From assembly GCF_001548475.1 (NCBI RefSeq), contig NZ_LRUJ01000027.1, positions 1 to 64,000 of the forward strand: 64,000 nt of DNA. Reading direction: 5' to 3'. The stretch is from Bordetella hinzii LMG 13501 (GTDB lineage: Bacteria; Pseudomonadota; Gammaproteobacteria; Burkholderiales; Burkholderiaceae_B). Made by a program: the position numbers and the translations under genes. Under the pieces are notes generated by a model. It saw nothing but the letters and a program-made list of their open reading frames with translations, did no database searches and was not told the DNA's origin. This document shows positions 1 to 8,625 of this stretch, one piece after another (within the stretch, counting starts at the first letter, position 1; every line of letters starts with the position of its first letter).

Positions 1-186
1 GCCAGCGGCGGGGCCGCGGCCAATAGCGGCAACGGGACGGGCTTGCTGGCCCTGCATTTCGACCAGTTCCAGCGCAGCCAGGGTGTGCTGGCCCTGCCCG
101 AGGGTTTTGTCCCTGAAAGCGTGACGGTCACGGTCCTCGAAGAGGGGACGGTGCGCGCCACGCGAAATGTCAAATTGGAATTTTGA
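1..186 (+). CDS. C-terminal fragment of an unrecognised protein
   Basis: An open frame enters from the left edge in frame 1 and ends at TGA 184-186, giving about 61 residues that finish VKLEF. The visible part is a small beta-rich tail, with a Gly/Ala/Asn-rich stretch then alternating Val/Thr strands, and no catalytic motif. It lies 87 bp upstream of erpA on the same strand. In related betaproteobacteria the gene before erpA often encodes a membrane-anchored coiled-coil protein of unknown function (DUF6776 type) with a similar tail; I infer that identity from position and style only. The start and most of the gene are outside the window. Confidence 0.5.
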   Translation, partial: ASGGAAANSGNGTGLLALHFDQFQRSQGVLALPEGFVPESVTVTVLEEGTVRATRNVKLEF

Positions 187-273
187 GGCGCGGCCCGGCT
201 GCGCTATAGTGATCTTATTCGCGCGGCCCACGCCGCCATCCGGAATTCGGCCTTCGCGGCCAGGAGTGTAAAC

Positions 274-645
274 ATGAATGCTGTTACCGAAACCGTGGAT
301 CTCCAGGCCCCTCCGCCGGCTCCGCTGATCTTCACCGATTCGGCTGCCGCCAAGGTCAAGGATCTGCTGGCCGAAGAGGGCAACCCCGAACTCAAGCTGC
401 GTGTCTTCGTGCAGGGCGGCGGCTGTTCTGGCTTCCAGTATGGCTTTACGTTCGACGAGGTCGTCAATGAAGACGACACCGTGCTCGACAAGGAAGGCGT
501 CCAGCTGCTGGTCGATCCGATGAGCTTCCAATATCTGGTGGGCGCCGAGATCGACTACAAGGAAGACCTCGAAGGCGCGCAGTTCGTCATCCGCAATCCC
601 AATGCGACCACGACCTGCGGCTGCGGTTCGTCCTTCTCGGTCTGA
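274..645 (+). CDS. erpA: Iron-sulfur cluster insertion protein ErpA
   Basis: A-type carrier that receives Fe-S clusters from the assembly machinery and hands them to apo-enzymes in the cytoplasm. The 123-residue product carries the three ligand cysteines of the family: C51 in GGGCSGF, and C115 and C117 in the terminal [10 protein letters not shown] motif. The segment before C51 ([11 protein letters not shown]) is typical of HesB/IscA/ErpA proteins. The N-terminal extension to about residue 15 is usual for betaproteobacterial ErpA. The ATG at 274 follows AGGAG at a good distance. A strong terminator follows at 670-695, so the gene appears monocistronic. I prefer ErpA over IscA because no isc genes are adjacent and the order erpA-anmK-M23 peptidase-tyrS is the ErpA neighbourhood in this family. 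Confidence 0.95.
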   Translation: MNAVTETVDLQAPPPAPLIFTDSAAAKVKDLLAEEGNPELKLRVFVQGGGCSGFQYGFTFDEVVNEDDTVLDKEGVQLLVDPMSFQYLVGAEIDYKEDLEGAQFVIRNPNATTTCGCGSSFSV

Positions 646-669
646 AGGCCGCCCCAGCCCGCAGACAGC

Positions 670-695
670 AAAAAGCCCCCACTGGGGGCTTTTTT
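670..695. terminator. Bidirectional rho-independent terminator between erpA and anmK
   Basis: A perfect stem AGCCCCC/GGGGGCT with loop ACT is flanked by A5 on the left and T6 on the right. It therefore reads as a terminator on both strands, serving erpA (plus) and anmK (minus), which converge here. Confidence 0.9.
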
Positions 696-708
696 GTTTG
701 CGGCGGTT

Positions 709-1836
709 TCAGCGGCCCGGGTAGAGCGCGCCCAGGATGCGCGGCCCGCGTGCGCCCGTGACTTCGGGCACGCCCGCGGCCTGGCGATCGATGAAGGCGC
801 AGGCCAGCCAGGCGAAAGCCATGGCTTCCACCCATTGGCCCGGCACGCCTTCGCTGTCGGTCGTGGCGACCGGGCAGGGCAGGGCCTGCGCCAGCGCCGC
901 CATGAGGCGCGGATTGCGCGCGCCGCCGCCGCAGACAAGCAGGCTGGTCAGTGTTTCGCCGGCCACCGCCTGGGCCACGGTCTGGGCCGTCAGGGCCACC
1001 AGCGTGGCCTGCACGTCTTGCGGCCCGAGGGCGCGGCCGTGGCTCGCCAGGCGCTGCTGCAGCCAGGCGAGCCCGAAGAGATCACGCCCGGTGGACTTGG
1101 GCGCGGGTAGCGCGAACCAGGGCTCGCTGTCGATCAGATGGCGCAGCAGGCCGGCGTCGGCCGTGCCGCCGGCTGCCCATAGGCCGTCCCGGTCGTAGGC
1201 TTGGCCGGTGTGCAGCTGGCACCAGGCATCGAGCAGTACATTGGCCGGCCCGGTATCAAAGCCGCGCGGGGGGCGCCCCGGCGTCAGCAAGGTGACGTTG
1301 CCGATGCCGCCCAGGTTGAGCACGGCACGCGGCGCGCCGCGGTTGAACATGGCATCGTGAAATGGCGGCACCAGGGGCGCGCCCTGGCCGCCGGCGGCCA
1401 CGTCGCGGCTGCGGAAGTCGGCCACGACGTCGATGCCGCAATGCTCGGCCAGCAGCGCCGGTGCGTTCAGCTGCAGGGTGTAGCCCAGGTCGGGGCGATG
1501 CCGCACGGTCTGGCCATGCGCGCCGATGGCGCGCACCGCCGCGCGGGGCAGGCCGCTGGCCGCGAGCAGGCGCTCGCAGGCCTGGGCGTACAGGCGCGCC
1601 AGGTCATTGGCCGCCAGCGCGGCGCGATGCAGCTCGTCCGGGCCGCTGCTGTTCAGGGCCAGCAAGGCCGCGCGCAGCGCCTCGGGCATGTCCAGGCTGG
1701 TGCTGGCCAGCAGCTCGGGGCCGGGGTCCAGGCGCAGCAGCACGCCGTCCACCCCGTCCATGCTGGTGCCCGACATCAGGCCGATGAAACAACGGCCCGG
1801 CAGCGGGCTGCTCGGGCCGTTGGCGGATACCGTCAT
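709..1836 (-). CDS. anmK: Anhydro-N-acetylmuramic acid kinase
   Basis: Phosphorylates and opens 1,6-anhydro-MurNAc from recycled peptidoglycan to MurNAc-6-phosphate in the cytoplasm. The 375-residue product begins with the family signature FIGLMSGTSMDGVD near residue 17, the phosphate-binding loop. It also has GAHGQTVRHRP, VADFRSRDVAAGGQGAPLVP and LNLGGIGNVT, all characteristic of AnmK. Length matches the family (about 370). The ATG lies 8 bp after the stop of the M23 peptidase gene upstream on the same strand, so the two cell-wall genes probably form one transcript. Its 3' end faces erpA across a shared terminator. Confidence 0.95.
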   Translation of the reverse strand: MTVSANGPSSPLPGRCFIGLMSGTSMDGVDGVLLRLDPGPELLASTSLDMPEALRAALLALNSSGPDELHRAALAANDLARLYAQACERLLAASGLPRAAVRAIGAHGQTVRHRPDLGYTLQLNAPALLAEHCGIDVVADFRSRDVAAGGQGAPLVPPFHDAMFNRGAPRAVLNLGGIGNVTLLTPGRPPRGFDTGPANVLLDAWCQLHTGQAYDRDGLWAAGGTADAGLLRHLIDSEPWFALPAPKSTGRDLFGLAWLQQRLASHGRALGPQDVQATLVALTAQTVAQAVAGETLTSLLVCGGGARNPRLMAALAQALPCPVATTDSEGVPGQWVEAMAFAWLACAFIDRQAAGVPEVTGARGPRILGALYPGR

Positions 1837-1843
1837 GGCGGGC

Positions 1844-3259
1844 TCAGCGGCTGGCCACGTTGGTCATCGATTCCGGCAGGGTCTGCTGGAACTCGGTCAG
1901 CAGCTGGATTTGCTGCTTGAAGGGCTCGACCGTCTTGGCGAAAGCGCGGGCCTCGGCGGGCTCCAGCTTGCGCGCCACGGGCAGGTCCACCGACAGCGGA
2001 TCGACCGGCTGGTTGTCGATGCGGAATTCGTAGTGCAGGTGCGGGCCGGTGGCCCAGCCCGTGGCGCCCACATAGCCGACCAGGTCACCCTGGGCGATCT
2101 TGTCGCCTTTCTTCAGGCCCGGACGGATGCGGCTCTGGTGCGCATACAGCGTGGAGTACTTGCCGTAGTGCTTGACGATGACCACATTGCCGTAGCCGTT
2201 CTGCCAGCCGGCGAACTCGACCGTGCCATCCGCGGTGCTGTGGATGGGGGTGCCCGAGGGCGCCGCGTAGTCCACGCCCTTGTGGCCGGTCCAGGTCCGG
2301 TGGATGGGGTGCATGCGCATGCCGAAGGTGGAGCTGATGCGGGTGAACTTCAGGGCCGTGCGCAGGAAGGCGCCGCGCAGGCTCGTGCCATCGAAGTCGT
2401 AGTAGCTGCCGCTCTTGTTGTCGGCGCTGAACCAGACCGCGCTGTAGACCTTGTCGTTGTTGATGAACTCGACCGCCAGCAGGCGGCCGGCGCCGGCGTA
2501 GCGGCCATCGTGCGAGCGGACCTCGTAGACGACGCGGAACTGGTCGCCCTGGCGCAGGTCGCGCAGGAAGTCGATCTTGGCGCCGAGGATGTCGGCCATT
2601 TGCAGCGTGATCGAGTCCGGGATGCCGGCCGCATCGGTCGCCGCGAACAGCGAGGAGCGGATGGTGCCCACGGCCACGCGGGTCTGCAGCTCGGTGTTCT
2701 CGGTGATTTCCTCGGCCTTGAAGCCTTCGCCCGCGGGCTGGACGTGCAGCATCTTGGTGTAGACCTGGCCGTCGACTTCGTTGCCCGGGGTGTGGATATA
2801 GCGCAGCCAGACCAGATTGCCTTGCTCGTCCGTGGCCGCCTGCACCGAGCGGCCCGGGTAGAGGCGGTAGATGCTGCGGGCGCTGGCATCGTGGGTCAGG
2901 AAGCTCTGCAGCTTGCTGTCGTCGAGATCCAGGCGCTGCAGCACGCTGGCCAGGGTGTCGCCGGAGCGGATACGGGTTTCGCTGATGTAGGGAGCGGGGG
3001 CGCTGGCGCTGACCTGCATCTGGCCGGGTTCGAGCGGCAGTTCGCTGTTGATCAGGCGCAGGGGGGGGAGCTCGGTGCGGTCGGGCTGCTGCACCATGCC
3101 CAGCGCGGCGGCGCCGGCAAACAGGCCAAGGGCGGAGACAACCAGGGTGCGGCGGACAAGAGCGCCACCACGGGAAGCGCCGGGTTCGACGGCGGGGGCG
3201 AACAGGGCGGCAACCTTGCGGCTCAGGCTACGCACCAGACTGTTGAAGCCTCGATTCAT
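1844..3259 (-). CDS. M23 family murein endopeptidase (MepM-like)
   Basis: A 471-residue envelope protein with a basic N-terminus and one membrane segment at about residues 35-55. A LysM/OapA-like region follows (IRSGDTLASVLQRL, about residue 95), then a C-terminal LytM domain. The zinc motifs are intact: H-x3-D in GHKGVDY (about residue 327) and HLHYE (about 408). It should cleave peptide cross-links in periplasmic peptidoglycan, like E. coli MepM. The start at 3259 was chosen because AAGG lies 8 nt upstream and the membrane anchor follows; the longer frame to 3406 adds non-conserved sequence. It is cotranscribed with anmK (8 bp gap) and diverges from tyrS. Confidence 0.9.
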   Translation of the reverse strand: MNRGFNSLVRSLSRKVAALFAPAVEPGASRGGALVRRTLVVSALGLFAGAAALGMVQQPDRTELPPLRLINSELPLEPGQMQVSASAPAPYISETRIRSGDTLASVLQRLDLDDSKLQSFLTHDASARSIYRLYPGRSVQAATDEQGNLVWLRYIHTPGNEVDGQVYTKMLHVQPAGEGFKAEEITENTELQTRVAVGTIRSSLFAATDAAGIPDSITLQMADILGAKIDFLRDLRQGDQFRVVYEVRSHDGRYAGAGRLLAVEFINNDKVYSAVWFSADNKSGSYYDFDGTSLRGAFLRTALKFTRISSTFGMRMHPIHRTWTGHKGVDYAAPSGTPIHSTADGTVEFAGWQNGYGNVVIVKHYGKYSTLYAHQSRIRPGLKKGDKIAQGDLVGYVGATGWATGPHLHYEFRIDNQPVDPLSVDLPVARKLEPAEARAFAKTVEPFKQQIQLLTEFQQTLPESMTNVASR

Positions 3260-3461
3260 TGGGCGGACCTTAGATGGGTACAAATGCACAAATAACGCCT
3301 GACCTCGGCTATCCCCCTGTCGGCCTGTGGGCCGAAGGTGGGCTGCGCCGAGGCGGCGGTATCGTGGACTGACTTTGGAAGAACGTGCGGCTAGCAGGGA
3401 CGTCAACCGTCACGAATATGACAGTTGCGTATGATTAGGGCAGTATCCTAGCCGAATAAGC

Positions 3462-3467
3462 TAGAAT
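3462..3467 (+). promoter_or_regulatory. Candidate -10 box for tyrS
   Basis: TAGAAT lies 68 bp before the tyrS start in the divergent region 3260-3535. That region is AT-richer than its surroundings from about 3420 to 3510. No good -35 element is seen. Nothing else is recognised in this interval; I see no T-box-like leader. Confidence 0.3.
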
Positions 3468-3535
3468 TTTCGACAGATTTCTACAGTTTTTACACCTTTT
3501 TCTCGCTTAACTCCCGTCTTCCGGGGCTCATCATC

Positions 3536-4765
3536 ATGTCGCAAGCCGAGTTTCCCATCACTCCCGAAGTTGAAGCAGATCTGCGCGTGGCGCGCCGCGG
3601 CTGCGATGAACTCCTGGTGGAGTCCGAGTTCGCCCGCAAGCTGGCGCGCAGCCGCGCCACCGGAGTGCCCTTGCGCATCAAGCTGGGCCTGGACCCGACC
3701 GCGCCGGACATCCATCTCGGCCATACCGTGGTGCTGAACAAGATGCGCCAGTTGCAGGACCTGGGCCATTCGGTCATTTTCCTGATCGGCGACTTCACCT
3801 CGACCATCGGCGATCCCAGCGGCCGCAATTCCACCCGTCCGCCGCTCACGCGCGAGCAGATCGAGCACAACGCCCAGACCTATTACGCCCAGGCCAGCCT
3901 GGTGCTGGACCCGGCCCGCACCGAGATCCGCTACAACTCCGAATGGTGCGATCCCCTGGGCGCGCGCGGCATGATCCAGCTGGCGTCGCGCTACACGGTG
4001 GCGCGCATGATGGAGCGCGAGGACTTCACCCGCCGCTTCAAGACCGGCGTGCCCATCGCCGTGCACGAGTTCCTCTACCCTCTGATGCAGGGCTACGACT
4101 CGGTCGCGCTCAAGGCCGACCTGGAGCTGGGCGGCACCGACCAGAAGTTCAACCTGCTGGTGGGCCGCGAACTGCAGAAGGAATACGGCCAGGAGCCACA
4201 GTGCATCCTGACCATGCCGCTGCTGGTGGGGACCGATGGCGTCGAGAAGATGTCCAAGTCCAAGGGCAATTACATCGGCATTTCCGAGGCGCCCGACTCC
4301 ATGTTCGGCAAGCTGATGTCGATCTCGGACACCTTGATGTGGCGTTATTTCGAGTTGCTGTCCTTCCGCTCGCTGGAGGACATCGCCGCCCTGAAGGCCG
4401 AGGTCGACGCCGGCCGCAATCCGCGCGACGCCAAGGTCTTGCTGGCCCAGGAGATCATCGCGCGCTTCCACAGCCAGAAGGACGCCGAGCAGGCGCTGGC
4501 CAACTTCGAGGCGCGCTTCCGCGATGGCGCCATCCCGGACGATATCCCGGAGGTCCAGCTGCCGGGCGCGCCCATGGGCATCCTGCGCGTGCTGCGCGAA
4601 GCCGGGCTGTGCGCCTCCAGTTCCGAGGCGCAGCGCGCCGTGGAGCAGGGCGGGGTCAAGATCGACGGCGGCAAGGTCGAAGACAGATCGTTGCAATTGC
4701 CGCCGGGTTCGTATGTGCTCCAAGTCGGCAAACGGAAGTTCGCGCGTGTTAACTTGGTGGCGTGA
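3536..4765 (+). CDS. tyrS: Tyrosyl-tRNA synthetase
   Basis: Class I aminoacyl-tRNA synthetase charging tRNA-Tyr. The 409-residue protein has the HIGH-type motif as HLGH near residue 61 ([13 protein letters not shown]). It has the tyrosine-pocket region [26 protein letters not shown], and the KMSKS loop as EKMSKSKGN near residue 238. A C-terminal S4 RNA-binding domain (about 345-405) covers [23 protein letters not shown]. Length and motif order match the TyrRS form common in betaproteobacteria. The ATG at 3536 is the first in-frame start and diverges from the M23 peptidase gene. Confidence 0.97.
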   Translation: MSQAEFPITPEVEADLRVARRGCDELLVESEFARKLARSRATGVPLRIKLGLDPTAPDIHLGHTVVLNKMRQLQDLGHSVIFLIGDFTSTIGDPSGRNSTRPPLTREQIEHNAQTYYAQASLVLDPARTEIRYNSEWCDPLGARGMIQLASRYTVARMMEREDFTRRFKTGVPIAVHEFLYPLMQGYDSVALKADLELGGTDQKFNLLVGRELQKEYGQEPQCILTMPLLVGTDGVEKMSKSKGNYIGISEAPDSMFGKLMSISDTLMWRYFELLSFRSLEDIAALKAEVDAGRNPRDAKVLLAQEIIARFHSQKDAEQALANFEARFRDGAIPDDIPEVQLPGAPMGILRVLREAGLCASSSEAQRAVEQGGVKIDGGKVEDRSLQLPPGSYVLQVGKRKFARVNLVA

Positions 4766-4803
4766 CTGGCCTGGCGCCAGCGGTTTTATTAAGGAGCACG
4801 ACC

Positions 4804-5460
4804 ATGAAACTCGCGAGCCTGTCTTTTGCCGACAATGAGTCCATCCCCGAGCGCTACGCCTTCGGCAGGATAGACCCGCAATCCCGGATTGCCCTGGCCG
4901 ACAATTTCAACCCGCAGTTCTCGTGGGACGACGTTCCCGAAGGAACGAAGTCCTTCGCCCTGCTGTGCCATGACCCGGACGTGCCGTCCAAGCCCGATGA
5001 TGTCAACCAGGACGGCCGCGAGGTGCCCGCCTCGCTGCCGCGCGTGGACTTCTTCCACTGGGTCCTGATTGATCTGTCCCCCGAGCTGCGCGAAATCCAG
5101 GAAGGCGCGTTTTCCAATGGCATCACGCCGCGCGGCAAGGGCGGGCCGCTGGCGCCCAACGAGGCGCGCCAGGGCCTGAACGACTACACCGGCTGGTTTG
5201 CCGCCGACCGCGACATGAGCGGCGATTATTTCGGCTACGACGGCCCTTGCCCGCCCTGGAACGACGCCATCGTGCATCACTACGTCTTCACGCTCTACGC
5301 GCTGGATGTGGCCAAGCTGGACGTGCAGGGCAAGTTCACCGGCCCCGACGTGCTCAAGGCCATGCAGGGCCATGTGCTGGCCCAGGCCTCGGTCACGGGC
5401 ACCTACACGCTCAATCCCGCGCTGGCGCCGCGCCAGATCGGCGCCACTTCGGCGTCCTGA
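4804..5460 (+). CDS. YbhB/YbcL family (PEBP-like) protein
   Basis: A 218-residue cytoplasmic protein of the phosphatidylethanolamine-binding/Raf-kinase-inhibitor family. Diagnostic pieces are NPQFSWDDVPEGTKSFALLCHDPDVPS, the HWVLIDL ligand-pocket strand, and GYDGPCPPWNDAIVHHYVFTLYALD. Bacterial members bind small anionic ligands, but the physiological role is unknown. The ATG at 4804 is preceded by AAGGAG, so this start is preferred over one 42 bp upstream that overlaps the tyrS tail. It is 38 bp downstream of tyrS and may share its transcript, ending at the hairpins at 5464-5528. Confidence 0.88.
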   Translation: MKLASLSFADNESIPERYAFGRIDPQSRIALADNFNPQFSWDDVPEGTKSFALLCHDPDVPSKPDDVNQDGREVPASLPRVDFFHWVLIDLSPELREIQEGAFSNGITPRGKGGPLAPNEARQGLNDYTGWFAADRDMSGDYFGYDGPCPPWNDAIVHHYVFTLYALDVAKLDVQGKFTGPDVLKAMQGHVLAQASVTGTYTLNPALAPRQIGATSAS

Positions 5461-5463
5461 AGG

Positions 5464-5528
5464 CATGTCGGCCGGCGCCCCGGCGCCGGCCGACATGAGC
5501 CGGGCTCATGGCTCGCATGAGCCGTTTT
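5464..5528 (+). terminator. Double hairpin terminator after the PEBP gene
   Basis: Two stem-loops sit back to back. The first (5464-5497) is a perfect 16-bp inverted repeat with a 2-nt centre and no T-run. The second (5503-5523, GGCTCATG/CATGAGCC) is followed by GTTTT. The second reads as a weak intrinsic terminator; the first could assist it or block 3' decay. Confidence 0.65.
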
Positions 5529-5584
5529 CCAGTAAACGGCGGATTGGCGGTTTTTGCCAACGGATTACCGCTTTTTGCCCCCAT

Positions 5585-5619
5585 CCGGGCCGGGGCGGGC
5601 GTCCCGGACGGGGTACACT
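5585..5619 (+). promoter_or_regulatory. Candidate glyA promoter with upstream GC-rich element
   Basis: A -10-like TACACT lies at 5614-5619, about 45 bp before the glyA ATG. Nine bases upstream is a 20-bp GC-rich stretch (5585-5604) repeated exactly before ribD (9312-9331). No canonical -35 element is seen. Confidence 0.4.
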
Positions 5620-5664
5620 AGCGGCATTCTTTTTGCCCTTTCTCCGTTCCAGGAACCTCCCTCC

Positions 5665-6915
5665 ATGTTCGACCGCAAGCTCACCCTCGACAAGGTGGAC
5701 CCCGATCTTTGGGCCGCCATCCAGAAAGAAGACGAACGCCAAGAGCAGCACATTGAGCTGATCGCCTCCGAAAACTACGCCAGCCCGGCCGTCATGCAGG
5801 CGCAGGGCACCCAGCTGACCAACAAGTACGCCGAAGGCTATCCGGGCAAGCGTTACTACGGCGGTTGCGAGTACGTGGACATCGTCGAGCAGCTGGCGAT
5901 CGACCGCCTCAAGCAGATCTTCGGCGCCGAAGCCGCCAATGTGCAGCCCAACTCGGGCTCGCAGGCCAACCAGGGCGTCTACATGGCCGTCCTCAAGCCG
6001 GGTGACACCGTCCTGGGCATGAGCCTGGCCGAAGGCGGCCACCTCACGCACGGCGCTTCGGTCAACGCCTCGGGCAAGCTGTACAACTTCCTGCCCTATG
6101 GCCTGGACGAAAACGAAGTCCTGAACTATGCCCAGGTCGAGGCGCTGGCCAAGGAGCACAAGCCCAAACTGATCGTGGCGGGCGCCTCGGCGTATTCGCT
6201 GCATATCGATTTCGAGCGCATGGCCCGTATCGCCCATGACAACGGCGCCCTGTTCATGGTGGACATCGCCCACTATGCGGGCCTGGTGGCCGGCGGCCAA
6301 TACCCCAACCCGGTGCCGCACGCCGATTTCGTCACCTCGACCACGCACAAGTCGCTGCGCGGCCCGCGCGGCGGCGTCATCATGATGAAGGCCGAGTTCG
6401 AGAAGGCCGTCAATTCGGCCATCTTCCCCGGCATCCAGGGCGGCCCGCTGGAGCACGTCATCGCCGCCAAGGCCGTGGCCTTCAAGGAAGCGCTGTCGCC
6501 CGAGTTCAAGGACTACGCCGCCCAGGTCGTCAAGAACGCCAAGGTGCTGGCCGAAACCCTGGTCAAGCGCGGCCTGCGCATCGTGTCCGGCCGCACCGAG
6601 AGCCACGTCATGCTGGTCGACCTGCGCGCCAAGGGCATCACCGGCAAGGAAGCCGAGGCCGTCCTGGGCCAGGCCCACATCACGGTCAACAAGAACGCCA
6701 TCCCCAACGATCCGGAAAAGCCCTTCGTGACCAGCGGCATCCGCCTGGGCACCCCGGCCATGACGACCCGCGGCTTCAAGGAAGCCGAGGCCGAACTGAC
6801 CGCCAACCTGATCGCCGACGTGCTGGAAAACCCGCGCGACGAGGCCAATATCGCCACCGTGCGCGCCAAGGTCAACGAGCTGACCTCGCGCCTGCCCGTC
6901 TACAGCGCCAAGTAA
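5665..6915 (+). CDS. glyA: Serine hydroxymethyltransferase
   Basis: PLP enzyme interconverting serine plus tetrahydrofolate with glycine plus 5,10-methylene-THF; the main source of one-carbon units. The 416-residue product has the early motif [15 protein letters not shown] and the PLP lysine in [14 protein letters not shown] at about residue 229, the position known for E. coli. Length matches the family (about 415). The ATG at 5665 opens the conserved MFDRKLTL start; the frame extends further upstream only through non-conserved sequence. It is followed by a strong terminator at 6933-6964 and then nrdR, the usual order in proteobacteria. Confidence 0.98.
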   Translation: MFDRKLTLDKVDPDLWAAIQKEDERQEQHIELIASENYASPAVMQAQGTQLTNKYAEGYPGKRYYGGCEYVDIVEQLAIDRLKQIFGAEAANVQPNSGSQANQGVYMAVLKPGDTVLGMSLAEGGHLTHGASVNASGKLYNFLPYGLDENEVLNYAQVEALAKEHKPKLIVAGASAYSLHIDFERMARIAHDNGALFMVDIAHYAGLVAGGQYPNPVPHADFVTSTTHKSLRGPRGGVIMMKAEFEKAVNSAIFPGIQGGPLEHVIAAKAVAFKEALSPEFKDYAAQVVKNAKVLAETLVKRGLRIVSGRTESHVMLVDLRAKGITGKEAEAVLGQAHITVNKNAIPNDPEKPFVTSGIRLGTPAMTTRGFKEAEAELTANLIADVLENPRDEANIATVRAKVNELTSRLPVYSAK

Positions 6916-6932
6916 TCCGGGCACTGCCAGGC

Positions 6933-6964
6933 AACGGGCCCCGTGATCGGGGCCCGTTTTTTTT
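6933..6964 (+). terminator. Rho-independent terminator after glyA
   Basis: GC-rich stem ACGGGCCCC/GGGGCCCGT with a short loop, followed by eight T residues, 18 bp after the glyA stop. Confidence 0.92.
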
Positions 6965-7064
6965 GAAGGCGGGGCAGGTGGCGCCAGGCACCCCAACGGG
7001 CGTGCTGCGAGACCCAGCCACCTGGACTATGGCGGGTGGGGGGCAGGCAGCGAGCGGCGTGGGT

Positions 7065-7086
7065 ATGTATTTGTGATGTATTTGTG
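7065..7086. repeat. Tandem 11-bp repeat upstream of nrdR
   Basis: ATGTATTTGTG occurs twice with no gap (7065-7075 and 7076-7086), about 90 bp before the nrdR start. It could be direct-repeat regulator sites or a simple duplication. Confidence 0.6.
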
Positions 7087-7138
7087 CACCCGGCGCAACA
7101 AATGTCCCCTATCGGCGCGTCGTGCAGGAAGCTGTCAT

Positions 7139-7144
7139 TACAAT
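7139..7144 (+). promoter_or_regulatory. Candidate -10 box for nrdR
   Basis: TACAAT (5 of 6 to consensus) lies 28 bp before the nrdR ATG; the -35 region is poor. Confidence 0.4.
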
Positions 7145-7172
7145 ATTGCGATTACAGGCACGGGGGAGCGAG

Positions 7173-7658
7173 ATGAGGTGCCCATTTTGCGGAAATGCGG
7201 ATACCCAGGTGGTCGATAGCCGGGTGTCCGAAGAGGGCGACACCATACGGCGGCGCAGGCGCTGCCTGTCCTGTGATAAACGCTTCACCACCTATGAGCG
7301 TGTCGAGCTGGCCATGCCCACCGTGGTCAAGCGTGATGGCAGCCGCAGCGAGTACGACGCGGCCAAGCTGCGCGGCAGCCTGGCCCTCGCCTTGCGCAAG
7401 CGGCCGGTAAGCACCGAGGAGGTCGATGGCGCCGTGGCGCGCATCGAGGACACCTTGCTGGCCAGCGGCGCGCGCGAAGTGCCCAGCGAACACATCGGCG
7501 AGCTGGTCATGAACGAACTCAAGCGCCTGGACAAGGTGGCCTATGTGCGCTTTGCCTCGGTCTACAAGAGCTTCGAGGATATCGGCGAGTTTGTCGAAGC
7601 CATCCGTGAGATGCAAGGGCCGCTGCGGCCCTCCAGCGGCAAGCTGCGCAAGGAGTGA
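7173..7658 (+). CDS. nrdR: Transcriptional repressor NrdR
   Basis: Zinc-ribbon plus ATP-cone regulator of ribonucleotide reductase genes. The 161-residue protein begins MRCPFCGN and has the second Cys pair in [16 protein letters not shown], forming the four-Cys ribbon. The ATP-cone starts near [20 protein letters not shown] and runs to [16 protein letters not shown]. The ATG at 7173 follows GGGGGAG and opens directly with the conserved zinc ribbon; the longer upstream frame is not conserved. I did not find a clear NrdR-box pair in this window, so its targets are presumably elsewhere. Confidence 0.97.
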   Translation: MRCPFCGNADTQVVDSRVSEEGDTIRRRRRCLSCDKRFTTYERVELAMPTVVKRDGSRSEYDAAKLRGSLALALRKRPVSTEEVDGAVARIEDTLLASGAREVPSEHIGELVMNELKRLDKVAYVRFASVYKSFEDIGEFVEAIREMQGPLRPSSGKLRKE

Positions 7659-7662
7659 AGGA

Positions 7663-8625
7663 TCAGGCCCCGGCGCGCAAGGCGCTGGGCGGCTGTTTTT
7701 CGTAGCGGCGCCAGACGCGCCGCATGTGATGGGCCGAGCCGAAACCGGCGCGTTCGGCCACGCGCTCCAGATCCAGGCGGGTCTCGCGCAGCAATTCCTT
7801 GGCCAGGGCCAGGCGCACTTGGTAGAGATAATCCATCGGCGTGCAGCCCGCATGTTCGGCGAACAGGCGGTTGAGGTGGCGGGCGCTGGTATGCGCCTGG
7901 TCCGCCAGGGCCTGGGCCGACCAGTCCGCGGCCGGGTTGCGCAGGACGGCATCCTGCACCCGGTGCACGCCGGGGTGCAGGTGGTTGCGGTGATCCAGCC
8001 AAGGCGAGAGCGCCGCGTCGCTGCCGGCGCGGCGCATGTATACCACCATTTCGCGCGCCACGGCGCTGGCCACGCGCGGGCCGCAGTCACGCGCCACGAG
8101 GTAGAGGGCCAGGTCGATGCCGGCGGTGATGCCGGCGCTGGTCCATACCCCGGCCGATTCGACGAAGATGCGGTTTTCGAGCACCCGGGCATCGGGCGCC
8201 ATGGCGCGCAGCGCATCCAGGCAGCTGTGGTGGCTGGTGCAGTCGCGGCCGGCGAGCAGGCCGGCGGCGGCCAGCATCAGGGCGCCGGCGCAGACCGACA
8301 TGATGTCAAAGCCGTCGGCCGGCGCGCGGCGCGCCAGCCAGTCGATGAGGGCGCGGCGGTCGGGGCGGTCCAGCGCGTATTCGGAGCCGACCAGGCCGCT
8401 GACCACGACCAGGGCATGGGCCGGCAGGCGCTCGGGCAGCGGCGCCAGCCGAGACAGATACAGGCCTTGCAGGCCACTTTCCACTTCTTCTTGCGGGCCG
8501 CAGTAATGCAGCTGATAGCGGCCCGGCACGAATCGATTGGCGATGCGCAGGGCCTCGGCGGGGCCGGCCAGGTCCAGCAGGACCATGCCCTCCTGGACCA
8601 CGAAATAGACCGGCGTGGCCTGCAT
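7663..8625 (-). CDS. GlxA-type AraC family regulator with DJ-1/PfpI domain
   Basis: A 320-residue regulator. The N-terminal half is a DJ-1/PfpI-like fold (VYFVVQEGMVLLDLAGPAEALRIAN, then SVCAGALMLAAAGLLAGRDCTSHHS with a nucleophile-elbow-like cysteine). The C-terminal half is an AraC double helix-turn-helix (ALADQAHTSARHLNRLFAEHAGCTPMDYLYQVRLALAKELL). The start at 8625 shares one base with the stop of the isochorismatase-like gene upstream (TGATG), so the two are translationally coupled. It probably senses a small metabolite and controls that hydrolase; the ligand is unknown. The longer frame to 8694 lies inside the neighbouring gene and is not used. Confidence 0.9.
   Translation of the reverse strand: MQATPVYFVVQEGMVLLDLAGPAEALRIANRFVPGRYQLHYCGPQEEVESGLQGLYLSRLAPLPERLPAHALVVVSGLVGSEYALDRPDRRALIDWLARRAPADGFDIMSVCAGALMLAAAGLLAGRDCTSHHSCLDALRAMAPDARVLENRIFVESAGVWTSAGITAGIDLALYLVARDCGPRVASAVAREMVVYMRRAGSDAALSPWLDHRNHLHPGVHRVQDAVLRNPAADWSAQALADQAHTSARHLNRLFAEHAGCTPMDYLYQVRLALAKELLRETRLDLERVAERAGFGSAHHMRRVWRRYEKQPPSALRAGA

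Noticed and set aside
1526-3295. Long plus-strand frame opposite anmK and the M23 peptidase
   Set aside because: Shadow frame with repetitive Ala/Gly/Val/Asp composition and no motif; both genes on the other strand are well supported.
5530-5664. Glycine or folate-type riboswitch before glyA
   Set aside because: The leader after the candidate -10 box is under 50 nt and shows no tandem aptamer sequence.
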